From positions 124,001 to 188,000 of the forward strand of contig NZ_JAKCPW010000004.1 of assembly GCF_021440085.1 (NCBI RefSeq): a DNA stretch of 64,000 bases, read 5' to 3'. The DNA is from Dyadobacter sp. CY261 (GTDB taxonomy: Bacteria > Bacteroidota > Bacteroidia > Cytophagales > Spirosomataceae). Position numbers and translations under genes: made by a program. The notes under the pieces were generated by a model, which saw only the letters and a program-made list of their open reading frames with translations, was not told where the DNA came from and ran no database searches. This document shows, piece by piece, positions 40,028 to 49,452 of the stretch. Numbering within the stretch: the first letter of the stretch is position 1; each line of letters begins with the position of its first letter.

Positions 40028-41905
40028 TCAGGCCGACTCGACTTCCGCCCTGCGGTCCCAACCTGCAAGAGCATTGAGATGAACTGCTTCCCGGTCGGCT
40101 TGCATGATCAGTTCCAGCTCTTCGATGTGCTTCCGGGCAGCATGAATGTATTCTTCATCATTCCGAATACTCGATAAATGTTTCAACGTCCGCTCATCGT
40201 GGACAAAGAATGTTTTGGCCATTCTGGTAGCCTCATGTGCACGGTGCCCGAGCAGTTTCAACGCATCGACGCCCAATCTCAGGCTCGTATCGAAAGTTTC
40301 CCTGTAAATGTGCATCATGCCTGCATTCATCAGGTCATAGGCATCATTACGGTTACTCGAGCGCACCAGCATGTGCAGATTGGGAAAATGCTTTTTCACC
40401 GTCTCGATCAATTCCAGCCGTTTCTCTTCGTCGCTGATAGCGATGATGATCACCTGCGCACGACCCGCACCGGCTATGTCCAGCAATTCGTATCGGGTAG
40501 CATCCCCGAAATAGACTTTCTGCCCCATTCGTCGCAAAAAATCAACATTGTCGCTATCGTTATCGAGAACGGTTGCCTCCACGCCATTAGCCCTTAAAAA
40601 CCGCCCAATTGTATTGCCAAAATGCCCGTAACCTGCGATGATGACCGGATTATCCTGCTCCTCCACATCGCTGAGCCGCTGCTGCACCTGCAATCCGGCA
40701 CTGACGAGGCAAAACCGCGTCAAGATCCATTTCTCATTGACCATCATTGCCAACGGCGTCATGGCCATGCTGATAGCCACCACGGCAGTCATCGTGTCGG
40801 TTAATTCTTTCCCCAACACACCTTCCTGAACGGAAAAACTGAGCAGCACGAATGCGAACTCGCCGATCTGGCTTAGCCCTATGCTGAATATAAAGTTCTG
40901 TGCATTCCGTACTCCGAATATTTTACCTAAAACAAAAAGGATAACCATCTTGAGAATCATCAGGCCGGCCACTAAGCCGATAATGACCGCTGGCTTGGAC
41001 GCTACCAAGGGAAAATCGATCGAAGAGCCTACGGAAATGAAAAATAACCCCAGCAGTAATCCTTTAAACGGGTCGATCGAGCTTTCCAATTCATGGCGGT
41101 ATTCGCTGTTGGCGAGTACGACGCCTGCTACAAATGCACCCAATGCAGGACTCAGCCCTACGGAAGTCATCAGCACGGCAATCCCCACTACCAGCAGCAA
41201 TGCTGTCGCAGTAAACATTTCCCGCATTCCCGTCCGCGCCATCACCCGGAAAACCGGTCTCAACAGATATTTCCCGGTAACCACAATTCCCGCCACCGAC
41301 AGCAACACGACCACCGCCTGCTGCCAGGCCGGCAATGCATTGACCAGTGAGGTGCTACCAGCTCCATGTCCATCGGCTGCTCCAACATGATCCGCCAGCA
41401 AGGGAAATATCGCCAGCATAGGAATAATCGCCAGATCCTGAAACAGCAGCACCGCAAATGAGCTTTGCCCCGCCACCGTTTTAAGCCAGCCTTTCTCGTC
41501 CAAAGTTTGCATAACAATCGCGGTAGACGACATTGCCACGATCATTCCCAATGCAAGTGCTTCCTTCCAGCCTATCTGGAAAAGCATAGCAATGCCTGTT
41601 ACAACGACCGTTGTGATTCCTACCTGCAAGCCACCAAGCCCTGCGATGCTCTTTCGCAAGCGCCAGAGCCGGGAAGGTTCGAGTTCCAGGCCGATCACAA
41701 ACAACATCATCACCACCCCGAACTCGGCAAAATGCATGATATCCTGGCCCTCCATTCCAATGAATTTAAGGCCAGCCGGACCAATGATCACCCCCGCAAC
41801 CAGATAGCCCAGTACGGATCCCAGTCCGAGCCGCTTGGCAACGGGCACCATCACGACAGCCGCCGCCAGGTAAATCATTGCCTGAAAAAAGAAGGTTTCC
41901 TGCAT
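40028..41905 (-). CDS. Monovalent cation:proton antiporter of CPA2 family (KefB/KefC-like)
   Basis: A 625-aa membrane protein. About 12 helices form the Na/H exchanger fold (LGSVLGYLVAGVIIGPAGL, ALGMIVAMSSTAIVMQTL, SPALGAFVAGVVLANSEYRH). A cytoplasmic RCK/TrkA-N domain follows (PVIIAGYGHFGNTIGRFL near 405-422, then GDATRYELLDIAGAGRAQ). A charged tail ends the protein. The KefG-like gene 12 bp upstream on the same strand supports a glutathione- or thiol-gated potassium efflux system. In Kef systems efflux of K and entry of protons acidify the cytoplasm during electrophile attack. Confidence 0.9.
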   Translation of the reverse strand: MQETFFFQAMIYLAAAVVMVPVAKRLGLGSVLGYLVAGVIIGPAGLKFIGMEGQDIMHFAEFGVVMMLFVIGLELEPSRLWRLRKSIAGLGGLQVGITTVVVTGIAMLFQIGWKEALALGMIVAMSSTAIVMQTLDEKGWLKTVAGQSSFAVLLFQDLAIIPMLAIFPLLADHVGAADGHGAGSTSLVNALPAWQQAVVVLLSVAGIVVTGKYLLRPVFRVMARTGMREMFTATALLLVVGIAVLMTSVGLSPALGAFVAGVVLANSEYRHELESSIDPFKGLLLGLFFISVGSSIDFPLVASKPAVIIGLVAGLMILKMVILFVLGKIFGVRNAQNFIFSIGLSQIGEFAFVLLSFSVQEGVLGKELTDTMTAVVAISMAMTPLAMMVNEKWILTRFCLVSAGLQVQQRLSDVEEQDNPVIIAGYGHFGNTIGRFLRANGVEATVLDNDSDNVDFLRRMGQKVYFGDATRYELLDIAGAGRAQVIIIAISDEEKRLELIETVKKHFPNLHMLVRSSNRNDAYDLMNAGMMHIYRETFDTSLRLGVDALKLLGHRAHEATRMAKTFFVHDERTLKHLSSIRNDEEYIHAARKHIEELELIMQADREAVHLNALAGWDRRAEVESA

Positions 41906-41917
41906 ATCGGGTGCTGT

Positions 41918-42508
41918 TTATTCCTTAAAAAGTTCGTTGAGATATTCTACTTGGCCTAATTCGGCAAGATTAAGATCATCGTGAACGAGGGCCGCCAGAA
42001 GTGAGGCATAGTGCTCCCCGTACATTTTTAGTTCATAGTTTTCGATCGTGTAAGTTTCATGCACGACAAATGGGGGCAAATACTCCATCCGGCATAAAAA
42101 AGCCGTCTGGTTAAATGGAAGCAGATACTGGCTGACAGGGAAACGGTTGTAGCCCGATGAAGCATAGGCATCACGTCCGCCCCCACAGGACATCGCATTG
42201 AATATCTTTTTGCCTTTCAATGCATATCCTTTTGGCCCGTAAGCCCAGTTATATTCCAATACCAGATCCTGCCATTGTTTCAGAATAGGAGGACTGCTGT
42301 ACCAATAGAACGGATGTTGAAAAATCACGATATCATGCTCCAGCAACAGTTTCTGTTCTCTTTTAACATCTATGAACAAATCGGGGTAATGTTCATAAAG
42401 ATCGTTGAAAGTCACGCCCGGCACCTTCCGGGCATAATTTTCTAATGTCTTCTGCACATTGGATTTGCTGAGGGTAGGATGGGCAAACTGAATAAGGACC
42501 TTGGCCAT
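41918..42508 (-). CDS. KefG/KefF-like NAD(P)H-dependent oxidoreductase
   Basis: A 196-aa flavodoxin-like quinone reductase. It opens MAKVLIQFAHPTLSKSNVQK, has HDIVIFQHPFYWYSSPPILK, and the segment LVLEYNWAYGPKGYALKGKK, then SCGGGRDAYASSGYNRFPV, as in KefF/KefG ancillary subunits. These bind FMN, reduce quinones and are required for full activity of KefB or KefC. The position just ahead of the CPA2 antiporter on the same strand is the standard one. The start ATG at 42508 is well placed. Confidence 0.9.
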   Translation of the reverse strand: MAKVLIQFAHPTLSKSNVQKTLENYARKVPGVTFNDLYEHYPDLFIDVKREQKLLLEHDIVIFQHPFYWYSSPPILKQWQDLVLEYNWAYGPKGYALKGKKIFNAMSCGGGRDAYASSGYNRFPVSQYLLPFNQTAFLCRMEYLPPFVVHETYTIENYELKMYGEHYASLLAALVHDDLNLAELGQVEYLNELFKE

Positions 42509-42531
42509 AATATTAAATCGAATGCGAAAAC

Positions 42532-43533
42532 TTACGGCACCAAAATTACGGAACCAACCGTTTTTCTCGCTTCCAGATCGGCCTGTGCCTGGCCCGCTTG
42601 TGACAAAGGGTAGCGGGTAATGGCCAGCTGGCCGAAGATCCCCTCCTGCAATGCCTTAAAAGTATCTGCGGCATAGGTTTCCAACGCCTCGCGATCGGGA
42701 ATATATGCGCTGAGTGTGGGAGTGGCCATAATGATCGATTTCGCGCGCAGTACGGCATGATCGATGTGTTCGGGCTGACCAGACGACGAGCCGTAAAGCA
42801 CAATTGTGCCCCCTCTCCGGATCAGGTCCAGCGAATGCGTGAACGTATCCCTGCCAACTCCGTCGAACACCACATCGACGCCCTTGCCGCCGGTAATGTC
42901 GAGAATAGAATGATAGAAGTTACTGCATTCGGCCAGAAATGCATAGTCGGCACCATTGGCAAGTATCACTTCTTTTTTTTCCTCGGAACCCGTTGTACCA
43001 ATCACCGTTGCCCCAAGCGCTTTGGCCCATTTGGTAACCAGCGTCCCCACGCCGCCAGCCGCTGCGTGAACCAGCACGATGTCTCCTGGCGAAATAGGGC
43101 GGACCACTTTCACCAACATTCTTGCCGTAAACCCTTTAACCATTATAGCCGACGCTTCCTCAGCGGAAACCCCGTCTGGAATATGGATGAGCTGTTGAGT
43201 CGATACGACCCGGCTCTCTGCATACGCTCCGGTAATAAAGTGATAGCCCACCCGGTCACCTACTTTGAATTCGGTAACCCATGGCCCGACGGCCTCGATC
43301 ACACCTGCTGCCTCAACGCCCGGCGTATATGGGAACGATCTGACGGGAAATTTACCGTCGCGATAATAGGTATCTACAAAATTCAGTCCGATCGCCTCCT
43401 GGCGAATTCTCACCTCCCCCGGCCCCGGCTCTGAAATATTCTCTCTTTCATAACCCAGTACCGATGGCGTTCCTTGCTTGTAGATTTTTACTATACCTGA
43501 TTTCTTAGCTATTTCTGTGATTATTCCTGACAT
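42532..43533 (-). CDS. qor: Zinc-free quinone oxidoreductase (MDR family)
   Basis: A 333-aa NADPH:quinone reductase-like protein. The N-terminal GroES-like domain has GPGEVRIRQEAIGLNFVDTY and YTPGVEAAGVIEAVG; no zinc-ligand cysteines are visible. The nucleotide domain has HAAAGGVGTLVTKWAKALGA (Rossmann) and FDGVGRDTFTHSL. It reduces quinones or enals. Its stop lies 23 bp from the KefG-like start, so it should share a transcript with the Kef genes. A TetR regulator lies next upstream. Confidence 0.92.
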   Translation of the reverse strand: MSGIITEIAKKSGIVKIYKQGTPSVLGYERENISEPGPGEVRIRQEAIGLNFVDTYYRDGKFPVRSFPYTPGVEAAGVIEAVGPWVTEFKVGDRVGYHFITGAYAESRVVSTQQLIHIPDGVSAEEASAIMVKGFTARMLVKVVRPISPGDIVLVHAAAGGVGTLVTKWAKALGATVIGTTGSEEKKEVILANGADYAFLAECSNFYHSILDITGGKGVDVVFDGVGRDTFTHSLDLIRRGGTIVLYGSSSGQPEHIDHAVLRAKSIIMATPTLSAYIPDREALETYAADTFKALQEGIFGQLAITRYPLSQAGQAQADLEARKTVGSVILVP

Positions 43534-43547
43534 GACTTTAAAATGTC

Positions 43548-43564
43548 TGCTCCGTACAGGAGCA
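43548..43564 (-). promoter_or_regulatory. Inverted repeat between the TetR gene and qor
   Basis: TGCTCC (43548-43553) and GGAGCA (43559-43564) are separated by GTACA. This 17-bp dyad lies 15 bp before the qor start. It could be an operator for the TetR regulator or a short hairpin after its gene. An 8-bp palindrome, GAACGTTC (44172-44179), lies upstream of the TetR gene and may be another site. Confidence 0.4.
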
Positions 43565-43567
43565 ACA

Positions 43568-44146
43568 TTATTTTTTGATAGATTTAATTAAAAATTCGGC
43601 TTGCTGCTGCAAGAGCTCCGCGTCGCCGTACACCAGAAAGAACTGCCAGAAACCAGTAAAGTTGGCTACAATAAAGTTGGCTAGCATACCCGGATCTCGC
43701 TTTCCGCCAATCTCCTCCGCTTTCTGGGCTTTTTTGAGGAGGTCCTTCAATACGGTGACGAGTTTCGTGGTGTTTTCTTTCAAAATGGCATGCACCTCTT
43801 CATCCACAGAGGCAAGTTCAAATGTCGATTTGACACCCAGACAAGTCTTTCCCTCCTCCACCGTACGAAGCACCGCCTTTTTGATGATCTTTTCAACCGC
43901 CTTAATCGGTGATTTCGTTTCCTCCGCCACGGTTTTATAGTCCTCGAAGGTGCTTTCTGTATAGCTCCGGAGGCATTGCACGAACAGGGTGTGCTTGTCG
44001 CCGTAAGTATCATAAATACTTCCGCGATTCAAGCCCATCGTGTCGACAAGGTCTTGCATGGAAGTAGCGTTATACCCTTTCTCCCAGAAAAGACATTTGG
44101 CCATTTCCAGTTTTTGCTCCGGTTCGAATGCTTTGTTGCGTGCCAT
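43568..44146 (-). CDS. TetR/AcrR family transcriptional regulator
   Basis: A 192-aa regulator. The N-terminal helix-turn-helix reads KCLFWEKGYNATSMQDLVDTMGLNRGSIYDTYGDKHTLF. The C-terminal ligand domain has EEGKTCLGVKSTFELASVDE, where the Cys follows the usual position of a conserved Gly-Cys motif in TetR regulators of this type (NemR/AcuR-like). A cysteine there could sense electrophiles, matching the detoxification genes on either side. It lies between qor and the SDR gene on the same strand and probably controls the cluster. Confidence 0.9.
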   Translation of the reverse strand: MARNKAFEPEQKLEMAKCLFWEKGYNATSMQDLVDTMGLNRGSIYDTYGDKHTLFVQCLRSYTESTFEDYKTVAEETKSPIKAVEKIIKKAVLRTVEEGKTCLGVKSTFELASVDEEVHAILKENTTKLVTVLKDLLKKAQKAEEIGGKRDPGMLANFIVANFTGFWQFFLVYGDAELLQQQAEFLIKSIKK

Positions 44147-44231
44147 GACTATCAGACAATTATTTCAGAATGAACGTTCCAGAATAATAGAAGATTCGGA
44201 TACCCTTTTTCGAAAAGATATTGTGACATTG

Positions 44232-45026
44232 TCAGATAATAAACTTCGCTACGCCTCCGTCCACTTTCAGCGCCGAGCCATTGGTGCCGGAAGATAGCGG
44301 ACTAGCCACATAAGTTACCAGGTTTGCAATCTCTTCAACTGATGCAAATCGCTGCAAAAGTGACGTTGGCCGGGCATTTTTAAAGAAATCTTTCTCTGCC
44401 TGTTCCGCCGACATACTATTGGCTTCTCCCAATTGCTTTACAAAATCCGCGACGCCTTCCGATTTCGTTGGGCCGGGCATTACCGTGTTCACTGTCACAT
44501 TGGTACCTTTTGTAAGTTCCGCCAAACCGCGACTGACCGCCAGTTGGGCCGTTTTGGTGGTGCCATAATGGATCATTTCTTCCGGGATATTCACGCCCGA
44601 TTCACTGGAAATGAAGATAATCCTGCCCCAATCTTTCGCGATCATTTTTGGAAAGAAATACCTCGAGAGGCGAACACCACTCAGCACATTCACTTCGAAA
44701 AAACGGAACCAGTCTTCGTCTGAAATGTCCGTAAACGCCTTCGGCTCGAATATGCCTGCATTGTTTACGAGGATATCAATGTCCGGCAGCTTTTCCAGCA
44801 ATGCATTCACTTCCTCAACCTTTGAAAAGTCGGCCGCTACACCGCTCACTGATGCCCCTGGCGCAGAGTCCTGCAATTTTCGGACGGCTTCCGCTATTTT
44901 ATTTTCGGAACGGCCATTGATAATAACGTTGGCACCTTCCTTCAAAAGACCTTGTGCGATCGCAAAGCCTATGCCTTGTGTAGAACCACTGATAAACGCG
45001 GTTTTTCCGTTAAGGTTTAAATCCAT
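44232..45026 (-). CDS. Short-chain dehydrogenase/reductase
   Basis: A 264-aa classical SDR. The cofactor motif is SGSTQGIGFAIAQGLLKEGA, with INGRSENK after the second strand (Arg suggests NADPH). NNAG lies near residue 90. The catalytic residues are Ser in ISSESG and YGTTKTAQ (YxxxK). The C-terminus ends with the NG-ALKVDGG motif. The substrate is unknown; in this setting a reactive carbonyl is plausible. An 85-bp gap separates it from the TetR gene. Confidence 0.92.
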   Translation of the reverse strand: MDLNLNGKTAFISGSTQGIGFAIAQGLLKEGANVIINGRSENKIAEAVRKLQDSAPGASVSGVAADFSKVEEVNALLEKLPDIDILVNNAGIFEPKAFTDISDEDWFRFFEVNVLSGVRLSRYFFPKMIAKDWGRIIFISSESGVNIPEEMIHYGTTKTAQLAVSRGLAELTKGTNVTVNTVMPGPTKSEGVADFVKQLGEANSMSAEQAEKDFFKNARPTSLLQRFASVEEIANLVTYVASPLSSGTNGSALKVDGGVAKFII

Positions 45027-45138
45027 AATAGTTTGATAATAAGAGCGTAATTAAACTTTGAACAGGTACGATCCGGTGCCCTTGCAATGCTCCCGGGATT
45101 CTATAATTTTATAACACATGACTATACAAAATCATCGC

Positions 45139-46020
45139 ATGAGACACATTTATCTTTCGTTACTTTTTCTGCTTTCGCTGGCCGCAAATGCGCAGGGACC
45201 ACGCGTGCTGATCGTTACCGCGCATCCTGATGATGAAACCATGTTCCCGGTAACGATTTTCAAAATCACCCATGAACTGAAAGGCTCCGCCGACCTGGCC
45301 CTGATCACCGATGCGTCGGGTGGGTATAATGGGCTCGTGGCGTCGAGCTACTACGGAGTGAATCTGGTAGATTCGGCCACCGGAAGAAAGCATTTGCCAT
45401 TGATCCGTAAAAAAGAGCTTATGGCGTCAGGCGAAGTTTTAGGTGTCGGCAATTTCTTTTTCCTCGACCAGCTCGATGATTACTATAACCGTGATGAAAA
45501 GCCCTATTTGCAAGGTAAAAACTGGGACATTGCCTACGTCGAAAAGAAACTCGACAATATCCTGGCCAATGGCAACTACGACTTTATATTCTGCCTCGTA
45601 CCGCACGACGGCCAGCACGCACATCACAAAACCGCTTCTATCAGTGCGATCAGGGCTGCGCAGCGTTTCAAAGGGGCTAAAAAACCGATTGTACTGGGCG
45701 GGCAATCTCAAAACAAGGACTACTCTTTCCAATTCGCAGGACTCAGCGGTTATCCCGAAACGAATATCCTCAAAAGTGCCCCGGTCTTCGAATTTGACCG
45801 CTCGCACAGTTTCGGTGAAGACAAAAAGCACAGCTATATGATCGTCGCCGATTGGGTAAAGGCATCGCACAAATCGCAGAGCGGCGATATGAATCAGGCC
45901 ATGCACCGTGGCGATCTGGAAGTATTCTGGTATTTCGGGATCAATGGTGAGGATGGGGTCGCTAAAACGAAAGCGCTATTCGATGCTGTGAACTCGTCGG
46001 GGTACTCCAGAAGCAAGTGA
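45139..46020 (+). CDS. PIG-L family deacetylase, exported
   Basis: A 293-aa protein with a signal peptide (MRHIYLSLLFLLSLAANAQ). The zinc-binding motif is AHPDDETM (about 28-35), followed by LALITDASGGYNGLVAS and, later, LVPHDGQHAHHKTASIS with further metal ligands. PIG-L enzymes remove acetyl groups from N-acetylglucosamine-containing compounds, for example in bacillithiol or glycan synthesis. Export argues against a role in bacillithiol. The ATG at 45139 is chosen because it gives the signal peptide; an ATG at 45118 also exists. Confidence 0.88.
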   Translation: MRHIYLSLLFLLSLAANAQGPRVLIVTAHPDDETMFPVTIFKITHELKGSADLALITDASGGYNGLVASSYYGVNLVDSATGRKHLPLIRKKELMASGEVLGVGNFFFLDQLDDYYNRDEKPYLQGKNWDIAYVEKKLDNILANGNYDFIFCLVPHDGQHAHHKTASISAIRAAQRFKGAKKPIVLGGQSQNKDYSFQFAGLSGYPETNILKSAPVFEFDRSHSFGEDKKHSYMIVADWVKASHKSQSGDMNQAMHRGDLEVFWYFGINGEDGVAKTKALFDAVNSSGYSRSK

Positions 46021-46033
46021 AAGAAGCCAATGA

Positions 46034-46801
46034 TCAGGCAGAACGCATGGTCATAAACAGCGAACTGCCGAAAGGTGCTTTACTGAGAATCGCGGATTCC
46101 GCTTTTGTGATGGTTTTAAGAATAGCATTCACTGCATCGCCAGGGTACTCCACGTCGGAATCCAGTTCCTCCACATTCACTTTCTTATTCCTGATCTGAT
46201 AGTTCTGCCATTGCCGTACCGCCAGGATAGGCAATGAAAGTGCAAAAGGCCAATAGGTGCTGTAATCGATCCGCAATCCCGCGGCTTGGGAAAATGCTTC
46301 AAACTGAGCCAATTTGAAGCGGCGGGAACTACCTACCGCCAAATCATGCGTACCAGAAAAGGCCTCGAATGCATGGATATTGACAATGATCAGCCCATTC
46401 GAGTCCAGTCGATTCCTGAATGCAATTAATGCCTCGATGATTTCCTCGTCTGTCAGGAAATAAAGTGCGTCGTTGCAGGTAATAATGTCGAAAGTTTCAC
46501 CCGGTTCGAATGCATCCACGTTCCGAAGGTCGCCGAATACCACATTTAATCCCCGTTCATTAGAGAAATCGGTGGCGTGCCTGGAATAGTCGAAGCCGCG
46601 CAGGTTGGAATAGCCTTTTTCTTTTAAAAAAGACAAAAGCCCGCCCGTCCCGCAGGCCGCATCCAGGATTTTAAGGTCAGCACCAGTCGTTCCAAAATGC
46701 TTACGGATCTGCCGCAAAACCTTGCCATGCAAAACCTGGTACCACCAAAGTTTCCGCTCGGTTTCGTACATCCGCTGGTATTCGAGCCGGTTGTCGATCA
46801 T
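46034..46801 (-). CDS. Class I SAM-dependent methyltransferase
   Basis: A 255-aa methyltransferase. The SAM motif is LKILDAACGTGGLLSFLKEK (about 44-63), followed by FDIITCNDALYFLTDEE. The N-terminal RMYETERKLWWYQVLHGKVL resembles small-molecule or sugar methyltransferases. It overlaps the upstream glycosyltransferase by 4 bp and ends the deoxysugar operon. It may methylate the transferred sugar or its lipid carrier. It converges with the PIG-L gene at a 13-bp gap. Confidence 0.88.
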   Translation of the reverse strand: MIDNRLEYQRMYETERKLWWYQVLHGKVLRQIRKHFGTTGADLKILDAACGTGGLLSFLKEKGYSNLRGFDYSRHATDFSNERGLNVVFGDLRNVDAFEPGETFDIITCNDALYFLTDEEIIEALIAFRNRLDSNGLIIVNIHAFEAFSGTHDLAVGSSRRFKLAQFEAFSQAAGLRIDYSTYWPFALSLPILAVRQWQNYQIRNKKVNVEELDSDVEYPGDAVNAILKTITKAESAILSKAPFGSSLFMTMRSA

Positions 46802-47718
46802 ACGGTTTCGGAGCTATTGTATTTGATCACATATTGCGGTTGCCCGCTTTGCGCCATAAAGCTCTTGCCGATATATTCGCCCAATACACTGAGCAGCATG
46901 CATTGAATGCCTCCAATGAAAATGATGGTCGCCGTGACTACCTGCCAGCCTTTGGGATCAGGCCCGATTATCCATTGGATGGTAAGAAATAGCAAAAGGA
47001 AAAACCCAAGGCTAAACAATCCGACGCCAATGGGCACAAAAAATCGGATGGGCAATGATGAATAGCAGAAAAGAATGTTCAGAAACAGCGATACAAGCTT
47101 GTGCAGAGTGTAATTGGACGATCCTTCCTCCCGTTTCTGATGCGCCACTTGCACTGTTCCGATATTCCGCGTAATCCGGAATACCAATCCATCAATATAT
47201 GGATAAGGCCCGTGGTATTTGATAATTTCTTGCACTACTTCCTGCCGGATCAGCTTGAAACTCGACAGGTAAAGGTCTTTGGGTTTGTTTAAAAGGTAGC
47301 TCGTCATCCAGTTCACAAACCGGCTGCCCAGGTTACGTCCTACTGAATGCTGTTTTTTGGCATAGTGGGTATAAACAACATCATGATCTCCACTTTCAGC
47401 GGTTTCCACCAGTTTCAGAATTTCCTCGGGGGGATTCTGGAAGTCGTCGTCGATCATCACGCAATAAGTGCCGTAAGCCCAGTTAAGGCCACACATGACC
47501 GCATTAAATTCTCCGTAATTTCTTCGTAATGAGATAAAACGGACGTTGGAATACGTGTTGCACAATTCCATGCAAACTCCCTCCGAGCGATCGCGGCTAC
47601 CGTCGTTGACCAATACGATTTCAAATGATATCTGCGATAAAGTCGCTTGCAGCTTTTCGATCAGCGGCCGGATGGTTTTTTCGCTATTGTAAACCGGAAT
47701 GATGACCGATAACTTCAT
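46798..47718 (-). CDS. Family 2 glycosyltransferase with two C-terminal membrane helices
   Basis: A 306-aa GT-A enzyme like bacterial polyprenyl-phosphate sugar transferases (GtrB/ArnC type). Motifs are [30 protein letters not shown], and the DxD-like [31 protein letters not shown] is followed by two C-terminal helices (about 225-280). It probably moves a nucleotide-activated sugar to undecaprenyl phosphate. It overlaps both neighbours by 4 bp. The sugar is presumably the 3-amino-3,6-dideoxyhexose made by the two genes before it. Confidence 0.9.
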   Translation of the reverse strand: MKLSVIIPVYNSEKTIRPLIEKLQATLSQISFEIVLVNDGSRDRSEGVCMELCNTYSNVRFISLRRNYGEFNAVMCGLNWAYGTYCVMIDDDFQNPPEEILKLVETAESGDHDVVYTHYAKKQHSVGRNLGSRFVNWMTSYLLNKPKDLYLSSFKLIRQEVVQEIIKYHGPYPYIDGLVFRITRNIGTVQVAHQKREEGSSNYTLHKLVSLFLNILFCYSSLPIRFFVPIGVGLFSLGFFLLLFLTIQWIIGPDPKGWQVVTATIIFIGGIQCMLLSVLGEYIGKSFMAQSGQPQYVIKYNSSETV

Positions 47719-48809
47719 TGGAGATCGAATTGATTGACGATTTGAATGATATGTGCCACCTCGTCATCCGTCAAAACGGGGTTAAGGGGCAAACTGATCA
47801 CTTGCTCGTGGATTTGCTCTGTCAAAGGCAAATGTAAATCTTTATACTCTTTGTAAGCCAATTGTTTATGAATAGGCTGAGGATAATGAATGTTCGTTTG
47901 CACGCCATACCGATCCAAATAAGCAATCAAGTCTGCACGGCGCGGATGCCGGACTACAAAGAGGTGCCACGCGTCGTCTGAAACCTTGTCGCCAGGAGGC
48001 AATACCAGGTCGCGGCATTTCAATTCCTTTAAATAACGGACTGCTATTTCACGCCGCCGTCTGTTTTCTCCGTCCAGATAAGGCAGTTTCACGCCTAGGA
48101 TAGCAGCCTGCATTTCGTCCAGGCGGCTATTTATCCCTTGATATTCATTTTGATAGCGGATTACAGAGCCATAATTCCGCAGATACCGTATTTTTTCGGC
48201 CAGTGCGTCGTCATTGGTCGTGATGGCGCCAGCGTCACCTAATGCGCCCAGGTTTTTGGTAGGATAAAAACTGAATGCGGTGGCATCCGCCAGTGATCCA
48301 ACTTTCCTTCCCTCATAGGTAGCACCATGCGCCTGCGCGGCGTCGGTAACCACTTTCAAATCGTATTTGCGTGCCAGATCCAGAATCGGGGCCATTTCAC
48401 AGCTCCGTCCATACAAATCGACCGTGATAATGACCTTTGTCCGAGGCGTGATCGCCTGTTCGATCAATGCAGGATCGATCAGCATTGTGCGCGGATTGGG
48501 CTCTACGAAAACAGGTATCAGATGCAAGTAGCTGACAGGCAGCACAGAAGCGATATAAGTATTTGCAGGAACAATGATCTCGCTGTCTTTTGGCAAATCC
48601 AAGGCCAGTAGGATCAGCGTGATCGCATCCAGACCATTAGCTACGCCAATGCAATGCATTGCCTCGCAATATTCCGCGTATGCTTTTTCAAACGATTTCA
48701 GCTCATTGCCCAGGATAAACCAGCCAGATCGGATCACACGCAGGGAAGCGTCTTCAATAGCTTGCAGGTATGGGGCATTTACCTGATTTAAATCCAGAAA
48801 AGGGATCAT
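47715..48809 (-). CDS. fdtB: DegT/DnrJ/EryC1/StrS aminotransferase, FdtB/QdtB-like
   Basis: A 364-aa PLP aminotransferase of sugar nucleotides. The start is [20 protein letters not shown]. The PLP lysine lies in [16 protein letters not shown] (about 180-195), and [10 protein letters not shown] and RNYGS follow the family pattern. Next to an FdtA-like isomerase it most likely adds the 3-amino group to a dTDP-3-keto-6-deoxyhexose. It overlaps the isomerase and glycosyltransferase genes by 4 bp each. The gene symbol is by analogy. Confidence 0.88.
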   Translation of the reverse strand: MIPFLDLNQVNAPYLQAIEDASLRVIRSGWFILGNELKSFEKAYAEYCEAMHCIGVANGLDAITLILLALDLPKDSEIIVPANTYIASVLPVSYLHLIPVFVEPNPRTMLIDPALIEQAITPRTKVIITVDLYGRSCEMAPILDLARKYDLKVVTDAAQAHGATYEGRKVGSLADATAFSFYPTKNLGALGDAGAITTNDDALAEKIRYLRNYGSVIRYQNEYQGINSRLDEMQAAILGVKLPYLDGENRRRREIAVRYLKELKCRDLVLPPGDKVSDDAWHLFVVRHPRRADLIAYLDRYGVQTNIHYPQPIHKQLAYKEYKDLHLPLTEQIHEQVISLPLNPVLTDDEVAHIIQIVNQFDLQ

Positions 48810-49201
48810 TGAGATACAGTCTGGTTCAGCTGATTCAATGGATATGGCTCGTCGATATAGTCGGCTTTGTCGTAATATTCATTGGACAATACCAACAAAA
48901 TCGCGTCATCCGAGAATGAATCCATGATGTGCCAGTCTTTAGGTTCGAGGATCAGGCAGGAAACAGGATTATCCAGAATGAATATTTCCTCTTTTTCGCC
49001 GTCGTTGGAGTATATACGACAGCTTCCGTGGATGCATACCAGCGCATTCCATGTTTTGTGATGCCTGTGGCCTCCGCGCTGCGTTTCTCCCGCGCCATAA
49101 ATGTAAAAAACACGCTTGATCGTCCCGGGAATCATTTTTTCAAAGACTGTGAGGTTACCCGATCCGGTATTAAATGTATCCAGCTTTACTAGTAGCGGCA
49201 T
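48806..49201 (-). CDS. fdtA: FdtA/QdtA-like dTDP-sugar 3,4-ketoisomerase (cupin)
   Basis: A 131-aa cupin of the WxcM-like C-terminal/FdtA family. It has [20 protein letters not shown], where the two His of HRHH fit the active site, and a C-terminal YPLNQL. The family isomerises dTDP-4-keto-6-deoxyglucose to the 3-keto sugar, the first dedicated step to Fuc3N or Qui3N. It is the first gene of the minus-strand operon FdtA-FdtB-GT2-methyltransferase and has a promoter-like element 60 bp upstream. No rmlA/rmlB or FdtC acetyltransferase is in the window. Confidence 0.88.
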   Translation of the reverse strand: MPLLVKLDTFNTGSGNLTVFEKMIPGTIKRVFYIYGAGETQRGGHRHHKTWNALVCIHGSCRIYSNDGEKEEIFILDNPVSCLILEPKDWHIMDSFSDDAILLVLSNEYYDKADYIDEPYPLNQLNQTVSQ

Positions 49202-49259
49202 ATTGAAATTCTTGAATGTTAGGGTGTGGCTGAACTCACTCGAAATGCGATCCTCTCTT

Positions 49260-49292
49260 CAAAAGTAACCGTTTAGTAAATGTCAGACATTT
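49260..49292 (-). promoter_or_regulatory. Promoter element and palindrome ahead of the deoxysugar operon
   Basis: The minus strand carries TACTTTTG at 49267-49260, a match to TAnnTTTG, about 60 bp before the fdtA ATG. Ten bases upstream lies a perfect 15-bp palindrome, AAATGTCAGACATTT (49278-49292), occupying the spacer where a repressor would block RNA polymerase. No candidate regulator is obvious. Confidence 0.55.
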
Positions 49293-49452
49293 TTTGTCCA
49301 AAATACAAAAATACCTCTCAGATAAAAAAATCGATTACCCTTAGGCATGACTTAATGATCATTTAACGCAATCGTACCATACCCACCATCATAGCATTGA
49401 CTAATGTTTACCGGCTTTGGTTGGGAAATGACGAAAATAATGGACAAGCCCC

